Assembly (NCBI RefSeq): GCF_900103955.1
Contig: NZ_FNIL01000005.1
Location: 62,001-126,000, forward strand
Length of the DNA: 64,000 nt
From: Alkalicoccus daliensis
Lineage (GTDB): Bacteria > Bacillota > Bacilli > Bacillales > Salisediminibacteriaceae
Direction of reading: 5' to 3'
A program made the translations under genes and the position numbers. Shown here piece after piece: positions 32,991 to 42,373 of the stretch. The notes beneath the pieces are model-generated. The model did not search any database, had not been told where the DNA came from, and worked only from the letters and a program-made list of their open reading frames with translations. Each line of letters begins with the position of its first letter. Within the stretch, counting starts at the first letter, position 1.

Positions 32991-35798
32991 ATGGGACAAA
33001 AGCTGCTCGTAAATTCAGCATCAGGAAATTTATTAAAGGAATTGACAGATTCACTGGAAACGTGTGACCGTTTTTATTTCGGTGTTGCTTTTGTGAATTT
33101 CAGCGGGGTGCAGCTGCTGCTGGACACGCTGAAGGAAGCAGAGAAAAGAGGCATTCAGGGGAAAATTATGACCTCTACTTATTTGAATTTCACCGATCCG
33201 AAAGCACTGGAGCGGCTGAAAGCATTTGATCATATAGATTTACGCGTGTTTGTGACGGACCAGCAGACAGGTTTTCACACAAAAGCATACATATTTGAAT
33301 ACGAAGAAAGCTATAAAATCATTATCGGTTCCTCGAATGTGACGCAGTCGGCGTTAAAAAGCAATGTAGAATGGAACGTAGAAATTATTTCCAAGAAAGA
33401 CGGACAGTTTGTAGAAGAGGTGCTCGCAGAGTATGAGCAGCTCTGGCAGAGAAGTACGCAAGCGACAGCTCAGTTCCTGCATGAATATGAAGAGCTGTAT
33501 CGTAATATAGAGAGAATGCAGCGCACCGCGAATCTGGTGTATGAAAAAGCAGAATATATTGTGCAGAATTCGATGCAGCGCAGAGCAATTGAAAATTTAA
33601 CACGGCTTCGCGACCTGAACGAAAAGAAAGCCCTCGTCGTTGCTGCGACGGGAACAGGGAAGACGTATATGGCCGCATTCGATGTGCAGCAGGTCCGGCC
33701 TGTGAAACTGCTGTTCCTCGTGCACCGGGAAGATATTCTGCAGAAGGCGAAGGAAACTTTCGAAACGCTGCTCCCGAATATTCAGCGGAGTTTCGGAGTT
33801 CTTACTGGTACAAGAAAAGACTGGGGAGCCGATTACTTATTTGCTAACATCCGCACGCTTGCTAACCATTACGAGCATTTTTCTCCGGATGAATTTGATT
33901 ATATTATTGTCGATGAAGCGCATCACGCAACTGCCCCGCAGTATGAAAAAGTGCTCGCCTGGTTCCAGCCGAAATTTATGCTGGGGATGACCGCGACGCC
34001 TGAAAGAAGTGACCAGCTTTCTGTATTTGAGCTGTTCGATCATAACGTAGCACTGGAAGTGAGGCTGCATGAGGCACTGGAAGATGATATCGTCGCTCCG
34101 TTTCACTACTTCGGAATTACCGATATCGCAGAGATCGATTTGCAGCAGGTGCGGCTGGAAGATACAGCAGAATTAGCAAAAAAACTGCAGGTGCATAAGC
34201 GCGTCGATTTTATTATGGAACAGATGAATTTTTACGGAAATGACGGCCAGTTTCGAAAGGGACTCGGGTTTTGCGTGAATCGGGAGCATGCAGCCTTTAT
34301 GGCGGAAGAATTTACGAAAAGAGGCATTCCCAGCTTGTATCTATCTGGAGATGATAACGGAGAAACGAGAGCAGAAGCAATCCAGGCACTGGAAGATGAA
34401 AAGAGTCCAATCGAATTTCTATTTACGGTGGATATTTTTAATGAAGGGGTGGATATTCCTTCGGTAAATCAGGTGCTGATGCTCCGCCCGACACAATCGC
34501 CGATCGTATTTATTCAGCAGCTGGGCCGCGGGCTGCGAAAGCACTCGGGAAAGCAGTTCCTGACCGTGCTCGACTTTATCGGCAACCATGCGAAAAGCTA
34601 TTTGATTGCCGTCGCATTAAATGGCCAGCGCTACTATGATAAGGAAAGCCTGAAAGTAGCAGTCGCAACCGGTTTCGCACACGTACCCGGAGCGACACAC
34701 ATACAAATGGATGAAATTTCACAGAAGCAAATTCTGGAGCAAATTGATCAGGAATCCTTTTACAGCATGGCTTACTTGAAGGAGCAGTACATGGAATTCA
34801 AAAAAGTTCGTCACGGCAAACCGCCGTACAAGCTGATGGACTACTATACTTATGATGGGGCACCCGACCCGGTGAAATTTATTCAAAAAGAGGGGAGCTA
34901 TCTTTCCTTTTTAGCAAAAGTGGAAACAGACGATAATATAAGGCTTCTGCTGCACGACCAGGTATGGGCCAAGGTATATAAAGAGCTTTCAAAATTCCTG
35001 CCGCTGAAACGTCCGCATGAAGCAAGTCTGTACCTGGCTTTAATGCATCAAAAAGAATTATCTTGGGAGGAAGCTTCCTATCACATCCGTCACTGGGTGG
35101 AAGAAACAGCAGCAGAAAGTGTCAGGCACGCCATAAAAAACATCGCGAACACGTTTCTCGATCAGCGGGAAAAAGACCGCTTTCCAGCACTGGCCGAATG
35201 GGAAGGGGAAAAAGTAATCCGGACGTCTATTTTAGAAGAGCTGCTGCAAAACAAGGAATATACTTCCTACCTGACCGATTTACTCGAATATGGACTGCAC
35301 CGCTATGAACGCGAATTCGGAAAAACAGATTACGGAATTCCTTTTTTCAAGCTGCACGAGCAGTATCAGATGAGAGACGCCGCGCTGCTTTCGAATGCTT
35401 CGGTGACGCACTCTTCTTTCAGGGGATCGGGTCTGCTTAGAAACGACAAGGACTTATTTTTATTTGTGGATCTTCATAAGGAGGCAGACACAGAGGAGCG
35501 GTTATTGTACAAAGATGAAATACTTTCCCCGGAAAGAGTGCAGTGGGAAAGTCCGAACAATATGGCGCAGCATTCAGGACGGGGACAAAGCATCATTCGC
35601 CACAAAGAGTTAGGAAATAAACTGCATCTGTTCGTTCGCAAATACAAGCATATCGAAGGAAATGTTACCGAGCCGTTTATCTATTTAGGGGAGCTGGAAG
35701 TGGAATCCTGGCAGAACGAGAAGCCAGTAATGTTTCACATGAAACTTCATCATAGAATTCCACCCCAGCTGTACCGGGAGCTGACAGAGAAGGTTTAA
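32991..35798 (+). CDS. PLD-nuclease / DEAD-box helicase / DUF3427 protein
   Basis: A 935-aa multidomain protein. Residues about 1-165 are a phospholipase-D-like nuclease domain with one HxK motif (H96, K98 in FHTKAYIFE) and GSSN (113-116). Then comes a superfamily 2 helicase: Walker A AATGTGKT (218-225), DEAH (308-311), MTATP, and motif VI QQLGRGLRKHSGK. The last 330 residues match DUF3427, often found in this fusion. Such proteins resemble restriction-type helicases and are found in defence or repair settings; whether this one cuts DNA or RNA is unknown. The gene converges on a Nudix gene with a 4-base overlap at the 3' ends. Confidence 0.88.
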   Translation: MGQKLLVNSASGNLLKELTDSLETCDRFYFGVAFVNFSGVQLLLDTLKEAEKRGIQGKIMTSTYLNFTDPKALERLKAFDHIDLRVFVTDQQTGFHTKAYIFEYEESYKIIIGSSNVTQSALKSNVEWNVEIISKKDGQFVEEVLAEYEQLWQRSTQATAQFLHEYEELYRNIERMQRTANLVYEKAEYIVQNSMQRRAIENLTRLRDLNEKKALVVAATGTGKTYMAAFDVQQVRPVKLLFLVHREDILQKAKETFETLLPNIQRSFGVLTGTRKDWGADYLFANIRTLANHYEHFSPDEFDYIIVDEAHHATAPQYEKVLAWFQPKFMLGMTATPERSDQLSVFELFDHNVALEVRLHEALEDDIVAPFHYFGITDIAEIDLQQVRLEDTAELAKKLQVHKRVDFIMEQMNFYGNDGQFRKGLGFCVNREHAAFMAEEFTKRGIPSLYLSGDDNGETRAEAIQALEDEKSPIEFLFTVDIFNEGVDIPSVNQVLMLRPTQSPIVFIQQLGRGLRKHSGKQFLTVLDFIGNHAKSYLIAVALNGQRYYDKESLKVAVATGFAHVPGATHIQMDEISQKQILEQIDQESFYSMAYLKEQYMEFKKVRHGKPPYKLMDYYTYDGAPDPVKFIQKEGSYLSFLAKVETDDNIRLLLHDQVWAKVYKELSKFLPLKRPHEASLYLALMHQKELSWEEASYHIRHWVEETAAESVRHAIKNIANTFLDQREKDRFPALAEWEGEKVIRTSILEELLQNKEYTSYLTDLLEYGLHRYEREFGKTDYGIPFFKLHEQYQMRDAALLSNASVTHSSFRGSGLLRNDKDLFLFVDLHKEADTEERLLYKDEILSPERVQWESPNNMAQHSGRGQSIIRHKELGNKLHLFVRKYKHIEGNVTEPFIYLGELEVESWQNEKPVMFHMKLHHRIPPQLYRELTEKV

Positions 35799-36199
35799 GT
35801 AGCAGCTTTACTCATCAGGCTCTGCACCGCAGGAACGTCTGCAGGAGCCCATTGTAAGGAGGAGAGGAGTGGACGGGAAAGCCAGAGAAGCTTCGCGTGC
35901 TCCGTGGCCGCAGGTTCTCCCTCGGTAAGCACCGCCTGCAGGCAGATTAATTCCACAATCGCTGCATCGTACTCATGCACATGGCGATGGATCACCTCTC
36001 CTGCCTGGATCGTACACCGCAGCTCTTCCTGAATTTCTCTTTCCAGTGCTGCCTGCAATTCTTCCCCGCTCTCCACCTTGCCGCCGGGAAATTCCCATAC
36101 GTTGGGAAGCGCCATTTCCGGACTGCGTAGTGCACAGAGCAGCTCGTTCTGCTCATTTTCAATAACAGCCGCTACCACACGTATTTGCTTTTTCGACAT
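35795..36199 (-). CDS. Nudix hydrolase (MutT-like)
   Basis: A 134-aa Nudix protein. The Nudix box GX5EX7REUXEEXGU is visible as GGKVESGEELQAALEREIQEEL (read in two halves around residues 39-60), and the preceding LPNVWEFPGG segment is that of MutT/CTP-pyrophosphohydrolases that remove oxidised dNTPs. Length fits MutT. It overlaps the 3' end of the PLD-helicase gene tail to tail. A ribosome binding site (AAGGAGCGATT) precedes the ATG. Confidence 0.92.
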   Translation of the reverse strand: MSKKQIRVVAAVIENEQNELLCALRSPEMALPNVWEFPGGKVESGEELQAALEREIQEELRCTIQAGEVIHRHVHEYDAAIVELICLQAVLTEGEPAATEHAKLLWLSRPLLSSLQWAPADVPAVQSLMSKAAT

Positions 36200-36354
36200 A
36201 AATAATCGCTCCTTGGTAATAATTGTATGTAAGTAATATTATGAAGCTATCTTATCATATTTTGAAATGAAAATAGTTAGTATGATGTCTGTTGAATGGA
36301 TGATAGGTTTCTTAATTGCAAAATGAATTTCTGTGCATCTGCCAAGATAAGCTC

Positions 36355-36392
36355 AAAAAAACGATCTCCAGCAGCACGGAGATCGTTTTTCT
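36355..36392 (-). terminator. Terminator of the YitT-family gene
   Basis: AACGATCTCC (36360-36369) and GGAGATCGTT (36378-36387) form a perfect stem; the minus strand continues with a run of T. Confidence 0.9.
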
Positions 36393-36393
36393 A

Positions 36394-37035
36394 TTAGTTA
36401 TGCACCGGTTCTCTGGAAGGATCGCCGGCAGGCATGTAATATTTCTTTTCTTTGACAGGCTTTTTCGCCGCTGTTGGAGCATATTTCCCTTTGAAATAGC
36501 TGATAATCCAGCTGAGCACAAGAACAGAGACAATCGAGTAAAGTCCGTTTAACAGTCCGACGGTGAAAAGACTGAGGGAAATCACCATAAAATCAAACGA
36601 AAAATTTACTTTTCCCGGATTTAAATTAAATTTCTTCTGTAAAAACAAAGCGAGAATGTGCGCTCCGCCGAGGGAAGCACCGTTAATAAATAAGTAGGAA
36701 ACACCCAGGCCGATGATTGCTCCGCCAACTAATGCGCCGGCAAGCGGATGAATGGTAAAGGCGGGGAGCAATATCTCTACACTCGTTAATAAAGAAAGAA
36801 ATGTAATCGCAAAAATGGTATAAGCAGTAAAACGCCAACCCATAGTAATGAAAGAAAAAATATAGAAAGGAATATTGATCAGGAAAAAGAAAAAACTGAA
36901 CGGCATTTGGAAGAAATAAACGAGTCCGAGGGACAGACCGGCAGTTCCTCCTGTTAAAAGTGAGGCATGCTGTAAAATAATTACCCCTGCAGCTACAATA
37001 AAGCAGCCAAGCATAATTTTAAGTGTGTTTGTCAT
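36394..37035 (-). CDS. YitT-family membrane protein
   Basis: A 213-aa integral membrane protein with six hydrophobic helices and the family segment ASLLTGGTAGLSLGL near the start. It contains two similar halves, as in the YitT_membrane family (older name DUF161), but lacks the C-terminal cytosolic DUF2179 domain of the longer members. The tail is basic and cytosolic. Function is unknown for the family. It is divergent from an Lrp/AsnC regulator gene 161 bases away, so that regulator may control it. Confidence 0.88.
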   Translation of the reverse strand: MTNTLKIMLGCFIVAAGVIILQHASLLTGGTAGLSLGLVYFFQMPFSFFFFLINIPFYIFSFITMGWRFTAYTIFAITFLSLLTSVEILLPAFTIHPLAGALVGGAIIGLGVSYLFINGASLGGAHILALFLQKKFNLNPGKVNFSFDFMVISLSLFTVGLLNGLYSIVSVLVLSWIISYFKGKYAPTAAKKPVKEKKYYMPAGDPSREPVHN

Positions 37036-37196
37036 GTTGGTTCCTCCATATAGTAACTATTTTTTGCCAATACTATAATAGTAGAATATAGAGAGAGGAA
37101 TTAGTATATAATAATGAATGTATTTCAATGATTTGTGTGAAACAATGAATGTATTTATGCGAATTAACCTTCGATTTGAAAAAGGAGCGGAATTGA

Positions 37197-37637
37197 ATGG
37201 ATAAAATTGATATCGAAATGCTGCGGCTGCTCCAGGAAGATTCCCGAATGACTGTCAGTCAGTTGTCGAAGCAGCTGGCACTGAGCAGGCCGAGCGTGAC
37301 AGAGAGAATGCACCGGCTGCAGGAAAAAGGAATCATTGAGGAGTTTACTGCTCGTGTATCTCCTGCTGCTATCGGCAGAGCAACAATTATATTTATTCAG
37401 CTGAGTGAATTAAAGATTACGCCGCAGGAATTTGAAAAACGGATTAAAGAAGAAAAAGATATTATCGAATGCCACCGGGTCACAGGACAGACGAGCTACT
37501 TCATTAAAGCAGCAGTAAGTAAAATAGAAGGGCTCGGGATGCTGGTGGACCGTTTGATTCCGTTTGGAAATATTAATACTTCTATCGTGCTGGCTTCTCC
37601 TATTCCATACCGGCATCTGCTGCCGGAGCAGGAGTAA
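37197..37637 (+). CDS. Lrp/AsnC-family transcriptional regulator
   Basis: A 146-aa regulator with an N-terminal helix-turn-helix (DSRMTVSQLSKQLALSRPSVTERMHRLQEKGII) read as the classic AsnC-type HTH, and a C-terminal RAM domain (about residues 65-140) that assembles octamers and binds amino acids (ECHRVTGQTSYFIKA is the diagnostic segment). AAAAGGAGCGG precedes the ATG. It is divergently arranged with the YitT-family membrane gene, a common layout for an AsnC-type regulator and its target transporter-like gene. Confidence 0.93.
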   Translation: MDKIDIEMLRLLQEDSRMTVSQLSKQLALSRPSVTERMHRLQEKGIIEEFTARVSPAAIGRATIIFIQLSELKITPQEFEKRIKEEKDIIECHRVTGQTSYFIKAAVSKIEGLGMLVDRLIPFGNINTSIVLASPIPYRHLLPEQE

Positions 37638-37735
37638 ATAAATCTCTGAATTCGTGGGATTCTCTGCAAACTCGTTTTTGCCTGGTAAAAGAGGGGAAAA
37701 GAAAGAAAAACCAATTTGGAGAGGAGTCTCCTTCT

Positions 37736-38341
37736 ATGCTGGAGATGATCATAGAAACACTGAGGGAGTGGGGGATTACAGGACTTTTCCTTGGAATAGG
37801 AGTGGAAGCACTTTCTATTCCGTTTCCCGCAGCGATCGTATTTTTATTGTATGGATACGTAATTAACCCCGCAGGCTGGGAGCTACTGTGGATCAGTCTT
37901 GCTGCTTCTGCTGTTTACACGGCTGTTGCCTACATACCCTATGCACTGTCAGTCCGCTACCATTACCTTGTAAGCGACCGAATTAAAACAGGACGCGCCC
38001 AGCGCATGGTAAGATTCATGAAAAAATACCGCGGCTGGACCATCGCAGCGGGACGGGTGCTCGGTATGGGGTACATCGTATATGTTGCCGCGTTCTGTAA
38101 GATCACGCCGCTCCGCTATGGATTTTTCACATTTATCGGTGTGTTCCCGGTAGCGCTGTCGATGCTTTATCTAGGCGGGCTTGGCAACGTGGGAGAAGTA
38201 TATGTAGTATTTCAGAATCTGCAGTATGTCATCACTGCAGTTATTTTAGCAGGAATCGGCTACTATATTTATTACCGGGTAAAGCTTAAAAAGAAAAATG
38301 CGGAGAAAAAAACTTTTGTAGAAAGTGCAGAAAAGAGGTAA
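37736..38341 (+). CDS. DedA-family (VTT domain) membrane protein
   Basis: A 201-aa protein with the SNARE-associated/VTT fold: a re-entrant helix motif with ALSIPFPAAIVFLLYG, a conserved basic region (KYRGWTIAAGRVLGMG in place of the usual F/H..R.xPxxR), and membrane helices near 95-170. DedA proteins recycle undecaprenyl phosphate or flip phospholipids; this divergent one keeps the G.R but the canonical proline motif is altered, so the substrate is unclear. GGAGAGGAG precedes the ATG. It is followed by a glutaredoxin-like gene on the same strand. Confidence 0.85.
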   Translation: MLEMIIETLREWGITGLFLGIGVEALSIPFPAAIVFLLYGYVINPAGWELLWISLAASAVYTAVAYIPYALSVRYHYLVSDRIKTGRAQRMVRFMKKYRGWTIAAGRVLGMGYIVYVAAFCKITPLRYGFFTFIGVFPVALSMLYLGGLGNVGEVYVVFQNLQYVITAVILAGIGYYIYYRVKLKKKNAEKKTFVESAEKR

Positions 38342-38380
38342 ACTTCAGGTAGAATTAATCATCTATTTGGAGGAACCTGT

Positions 38381-38623
38381 ATGTCAGAAGTAATCGTGTA
38401 CTCTACGAATGATTGTGTAGAATGCAGTATCGTAAAAAGAATGCTGGAGGCCTATCAAATTTCCTTTGAAGTAAGAGATATTATGAGCAGCCGGCAGTAC
38501 CAGGAGGAAGTAGAGGCGTTTGGGATTATGGGAGTGCCGGTCACCGTATATAATGGAGAAGCAGTAAAAGGTATGACCCCGGAACTGGAAAAGCTGGTAG
38601 AAAAAATTAAAACAGAGCAGTAA
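38381..38623 (+). CDS. Glutaredoxin-like thiol protein
   Basis: An 80-aa thioredoxin-fold protein with the redox motif CVEC (residues 12-15), the cis-proline segment GVPVTV, and a C-terminal helix, as in NrdH/YruB-type glutaredoxins. It should reduce small disulphides in the cytosol using thioredoxin reductase or bacillithiol. GGAGGAACCTGT precedes the ATG. It lies 39 bases after the DedA gene and may share its transcript; a strong terminator follows. Confidence 0.9.
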   Translation: MSEVIVYSTNDCVECSIVKRMLEAYQISFEVRDIMSSRQYQEEVEAFGIMGVPVTVYNGEAVKGMTPELEKLVEKIKTEQ

Positions 38624-38631
38624 ACACATCT

Positions 38632-38674
38632 AAGAGAGAATGAGCCGACTTCATGGAGCATTCTCTCTTTTTTG
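38632..38674 (+). terminator. Terminator of the DedA-glutaredoxin unit
   Basis: AAGAGAGAATG (38632-38642) pairs perfectly with CATTCTCTCTT (38659-38669), followed by TTTT. A parS-like site follows 5 bases later. Confidence 0.9.
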
Positions 38675-38678
38675 ATAA

Positions 38679-38694
38679 TGTTTCACGTGAAACG
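38679..38694. promoter_or_regulatory. parS-like site (Spo0J/ParB binding)
   Basis: TGTTTCACGTGAAACG, 15 of 16 consensus bases, identical to the site at 18714-18729 including its final G. It is intergenic, between a terminator and the Gfo/Idh gene. Confidence 0.8.
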
Positions 38695-38752
38695 TGAAAA
38701 AATGAGAGAACTGCTTGACACATTTTTTGACTTACAAAGGAGGCAGTAAATT

Positions 38753-39736
38753 ATGAAATTAAAGATTGGAATTATTGGCACAGGATGGTTCAGCGGAAAG
38801 CACGCAGATATTATTTCCGCCATGGAGGAAGCAGAAGTAACAGCGATCTGCGGGAGCAGTAAAGAAAAAGCGGAAAAAATGGCAGTGGATTACAACGGGG
38901 CCGCAGGGTACGGAGACATTTCTGATATGATTTCCGCAGAAAAACTCGATGCTGCATACATTTGTGTGCCGCCGATGTCCCACGGCCGCATTGAAGAAGA
39001 ACTGATCCAGGCCGGCATCCCTTTTCTTGTAGAGAAGCCGCTTGCCAATGATTTTGCACTTCCCAAAAATATTGCTGCCAAAGTGAAAGCCGCTTCTTTA
39101 ATTACCTCTGTCGGATATCATTTCCGTTACAGCCCGGCGACAGAAAAGTTAAAAGAAATACTTTCTGAGCAGAAAATCGGGTTAATTACCGGCGCCTGGA
39201 TGGGAGATATGCCGGAAACGGCGTGGTGGAGAAAAGAGGAAAAATCAGGTGGACAGCTGATGGAGCAGACAACGCACATTGTCGATCTGCTCCGGTACAT
39301 AGCCGGAGAAGCAGAAGAAGTGTATGCTGTCACCGGCCATAAAGTCAATCACCTGAGCTACGAAGGAGTTACCGCAGCGGATGTAGGGACAGTAAGTATA
39401 AAAATGACGAATGGAGCTGTCGTTTCTCTTTCCAACACGTGCATCCTGCCGCAGGGAGTGGGGGAAATAGGCTTCACTGTATATTCGGATCGCGGCATTA
39501 CTTCCTGGTCTCCGGAGGAGCTGGTGGTGCAGGACAAGCAGGGAAAGCAGTCAATAGAAATTATGGAGGAAAATCCTTACAAAAAAGAAAGTGAAGCATT
39601 TTTACACGCGTTGAAAACAGGAGATACCTCCCGGATATTGTCTAATTATGAGGATGCGCTTCAGACACAAAAAATAACATATGCTGCTGCAGTATCTGCG
39701 AAAGAGGGCAGGCCGGTGAAGCTTGCGGACATTTAA
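38753..39736 (+). CDS. Gfo/Idh/MocA-family oxidoreductase
   Basis: A 327-aa NAD(P)-dependent sugar or cyclitol dehydrogenase. The N-terminal Rossmann fold starts with IGIIGTGWFSGKHAD, and the catalytic lysine is in the conserved VEKPLAND segment (about residue 96). The C-terminal alpha/beta domain has GGQLMEQTTHIVDLLRY, with the H that usually joins the catalytic site. The substrate cannot be named. AAAGGAGG precedes the ATG; the gene stands alone downstream of a parS-like site. Confidence 0.93.
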   Translation: MKLKIGIIGTGWFSGKHADIISAMEEAEVTAICGSSKEKAEKMAVDYNGAAGYGDISDMISAEKLDAAYICVPPMSHGRIEEELIQAGIPFLVEKPLANDFALPKNIAAKVKAASLITSVGYHFRYSPATEKLKEILSEQKIGLITGAWMGDMPETAWWRKEEKSGGQLMEQTTHIVDLLRYIAGEAEEVYAVTGHKVNHLSYEGVTAADVGTVSIKMTNGAVVSLSNTCILPQGVGEIGFTVYSDRGITSWSPEELVVQDKQGKQSIEIMEENPYKKESEAFLHALKTGDTSRILSNYEDALQTQKITYAAAVSAKEGRPVKLADI

Positions 39737-39852
39737 CCAGAGAAAATCAATTCTTTCAAATTAACCTTGCACAGACAAAGTTGTTTTATAATGTTAAGCA
39801 CCCGGGAAAGTAGGATATAATAAACCTTATACTTAAAAAAGGAGTGGTCCGC

Positions 39853-40668
39853 TTGAGTCTGGAAAACAAAAAAGTAGTACTGGCAGCTTCCAGGAAAACC
39901 GAAGAAATGAGTACGTTGATTCAAAAAAGAGGCGGACAGTCCATCGTACGTTCTCTGCAGGGAACTGTTTTTTTAAATGACACACAGGTGCGGGAAGATT
40001 TGAAAAAAATAGTAGAAGAGCAGTTTGACTGGATGATTTTCACTACAGGCATGGGGCTGAATACGATGCTTGAACTAGCCGAAGAAATGCAGTTGAAAGA
40101 AGAACTGCTGCAAATGATCCAGCAGACACAGACAGGAGCGAGAGGCTACAAGACACTCGCCGCATTGAAAAAAATACAGGCAGCACCCGCCGCAAAAGAT
40201 GACGATGGCACTGTTAACGGGCTGATAGACAAACTCAATGACTTCGATTTTGATGGGAAACGTGTCATGGTGCAGCTGCACGGGGAAAACGCGCCTTCCT
40301 TAATTCAGTATTTGGAAAACAAAGGCGCCACGGTGATGCCGGTGCTTCCCTATAAGCACATAGATCCTGACTTGGAGACAGTAGAACGATTCTGTCAGGA
40401 AGTGATGCAAGAAGAAGTAGACGCAGTCTGCTTTACTGCCGCGATTCAGGTGCGCTCCCTGTTTAAATACGTGGATGAAAAAGGATATCGGGAAAAAATA
40501 CAGAAAGCCTTTCAAAGCAGACCGCTTGCTGTTGCAGTAGGCAAGGTGACTGCAGAAGCGCTTCAGGATGAAGGGATTCATAGAATAATTCAGCCGGAGC
40601 ATGAAAGAATGGGTGCGATGATTGTAGAATTGAGCAATTACTATGAGACACAGGAGAGTAAGCAGTAA
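39853..40668 (+). CDS. Uroporphyrinogen-III synthase-like protein
   Basis: A 271-aa HemD-fold protein with two alpha/beta domains joined by a hinge. Recognisable segments are VLAASRKTEEMSTLI at the start, IFTTGMGLNT, DGKRVMVQLHGE, VDAVCFTAAIQVRSLF and AVAVGKVTAEALQDEGI. True HemD closes the hydroxymethylbilane ring in haem synthesis, but here no other hem gene is near, so this may be a paralogue with another role; some Bacillus have such stand-alone copies. TTG at 39853 lies 8 bases after GGAG; the GTG at 39844 overlaps that site. Confidence 0.82.
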   Translation: MSLENKKVVLAASRKTEEMSTLIQKRGGQSIVRSLQGTVFLNDTQVREDLKKIVEEQFDWMIFTTGMGLNTMLELAEEMQLKEELLQMIQQTQTGARGYKTLAALKKIQAAPAAKDDDGTVNGLIDKLNDFDFDGKRVMVQLHGENAPSLIQYLENKGATVMPVLPYKHIDPDLETVERFCQEVMQEEVDAVCFTAAIQVRSLFKYVDEKGYREKIQKAFQSRPLAVAVGKVTAEALQDEGIHRIIQPEHERMGAMIVELSNYYETQESKQ

Positions 40669-40674
40669 GGTGCT

Positions 40675-41241
40675 TTATTCATCATAAAGCTTTACAAACT
40701 GGACGTAGTGCAGCGGCTGCGTCCTTATTTTGCCGTCCTGGTTTTTTTCAGCAAGCGTGAGTCGCTGCATATCCATTTCTCCCACCGGAATTAACATTTT
40801 TCCCTCCGGGCGCAGCTGATCTAAAAGTGCCTGTGGGATGGCTGCACCTGCAGCGGTCACCATTATCCGGTCAAAGGGAGCCGCTTCGGCCCAGCCTTCA
40901 GAACCGTTCCCATGCTTAAAATGAATATTTGTAAATCCTTTGGCTGTCAGTTTTCGTTTTGCTTCAAGGTACAGCTCCTCAATACGCTCCACTGTATAGA
41001 CCTTTTCTGCATGTGCGGCGAGAATATCTGTTTGAAATCCGCTTCCCGTACCGATTTCAAGCACTTTGTGCTGCGGGTGCAGGTCGAGTGCAAGTGTCAT
41101 ATCCAGAACGAGTGAGGGCTGGGAAATTGTCTGTCCGTGACCAATCGGAAAAGCGCGGTTAAGGTGCGCCTGCTCTTTGTAATCTGTCATATAAAAACTC
41201 CGGTCCATCTGCCTGAAGTATCTTCTGATTTGTTCCTCCAT
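40675..41241 (-). CDS. pcm: Protein-L-isoaspartate O-methyltransferase
   Basis: A 188-aa SAM-dependent methyltransferase that repairs isoaspartyl residues in damaged proteins. Motif I is VLEIGTGSGFQTDIL, preceded by the substrate-binding GHGQTISQPSLV segment diagnostic of PCMT; later motifs are DRIMVTAAGAAIPQALLDQL and GKMLIPVG. It is slightly shorter than the E. coli enzyme at both ends. It converges on the HemD-like gene with only 6 bases between the stop codons, leaving no room for a separate terminator. Confidence 0.93.
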   Translation of the reverse strand: MEEQIRRYFRQMDRSFYMTDYKEQAHLNRAFPIGHGQTISQPSLVLDMTLALDLHPQHKVLEIGTGSGFQTDILAAHAEKVYTVERIEELYLEAKRKLTAKGFTNIHFKHGNGSEGWAEAAPFDRIMVTAAGAAIPQALLDQLRPEGKMLIPVGEMDMQRLTLAEKNQDGKIRTQPLHYVQFVKLYDE

Positions 41242-41477
41242 TTTTCTTCACCTCCCTTGCATATTTCTTTATGTTCCTTATTCCCAGTCGAACTTTTTTC
41301 CATGCTTTTGATTTTAGGAAAAAATCATTTCCCCAACTTTCGATCAGAATCCTGTTTATCAGTTTAATTGAAAATATTTCCAATAAAAATGAAATGAATT
41401 TCCGGACGTTTTGGAATGCCGGGAAGGTGGTACAAGACAATAAATTACAATTAGAAATATTTAAGGAGGAAGTAAAG

Positions 41478-42344
41478 ATGGATCCAAGAGATATGCAGAA
41501 AGGAAGTACACCAAGACAGCGTCAGGACAGACATCCGGGAATTGAATCAGAGATGAATCCTCTTCCGGCGCAGCCGATAGAGTACAAGCCTGCAGATAAA
41601 CTGAAAGGAAAGTCTGCGCTTATTACTGGAGGAGACAGCGGGATTGGCCGTGCCGTAGCAATTCTTTACGCAAGAGAAGGAGCAGACGTAGCCATTTCCT
41701 ATCTTGACGAGCACGATGATGCGGAAGAAACAAAAAAACTTGTAGAAGCAGCAGGAGCAAAATGTCTGCTGCTGCCGGGAGATATTAAAAGTGAGCAGCA
41801 CTGCATCGACCTTGTAGAGAAAACAGTTTCTGCATTCGGCAAGATCAACATCCTCGTAAACAATGCAGCAATTCAATTTGCGAGAGAAGACGTTCTGGAT
41901 ATTTCTACAGAACAGTTTGAGGAAGTATTCCAGACAAATTTCTTTTCCCAGTTTTATTTAACGAAAGCAGCCGTGCGTCATATGCAGTCAGGAGATTCCA
42001 TTATCAGTACATCTTCTGTGAATGCGTATCGCGGCAATCCGATTTTCATGGACTACTCTGCTACAAAAGGAGCGATTACTGCCTGGACACGCAGCATTGC
42101 CCAGAGTCTCGCAAAAAAAGGAATCCGCGCAAATTCTGTGGCTCCGGGACCAGTATGGACCCCGCTGATTCCTTCCTCAATGGATGAAGATAAAGTAGAA
42201 GACTTTGGACAGGACAGTTTATTTGAACGTCCAGGACAGCCTTCAGAGCACGCATGGCCGTATGTAATGCTTGCATCAGATGAATCGTCCTATATGACCG
42301 GCCAGGCGATTCATGTAAACGGCGGAGTCTACACTTCTTCTTAA
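41478..42344 (+). CDS. SDR-family oxidoreductase (YhxC/GsiB-39 type)
   Basis: A 288-aa short-chain dehydrogenase with a 45-residue proline-rich N-terminal extension typical of stress-induced Bacillus members. The cofactor site is ITGGDSGIGRAVA, followed by NNAA, the catalytic serine in STSSVN, and the YSATKGA tetrad (Y and K spaced by three). APGPVWTPLIPSSM is the usual loop. The ATG at 41478 follows AAGGAGGAAGTAAAG; the longer in-frame ORF from 41271 has no site. The role is a general NAD(P)-dependent alcohol or aldehyde reductase; the substrate is unknown. Confidence 0.93.
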   Translation: MDPRDMQKGSTPRQRQDRHPGIESEMNPLPAQPIEYKPADKLKGKSALITGGDSGIGRAVAILYAREGADVAISYLDEHDDAEETKKLVEAAGAKCLLLPGDIKSEQHCIDLVEKTVSAFGKINILVNNAAIQFAREDVLDISTEQFEEVFQTNFFSQFYLTKAAVRHMQSGDSIISTSSVNAYRGNPIFMDYSATKGAITAWTRSIAQSLAKKGIRANSVAPGPVWTPLIPSSMDEDKVEDFGQDSLFERPGQPSEHAWPYVMLASDESSYMTGQAIHVNGGVYTSS

Positions 42345-42373
42345 GTTCAATCGAAAAAATAGGAGGACTATTC

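Noticed and set aside
35731-35746. TGTTTCACATGAAACT as a fifth parS site
   Set aside because: Two mismatches, one in the invariant central CACGTG core, and it lies in coding sequence; probably chance.
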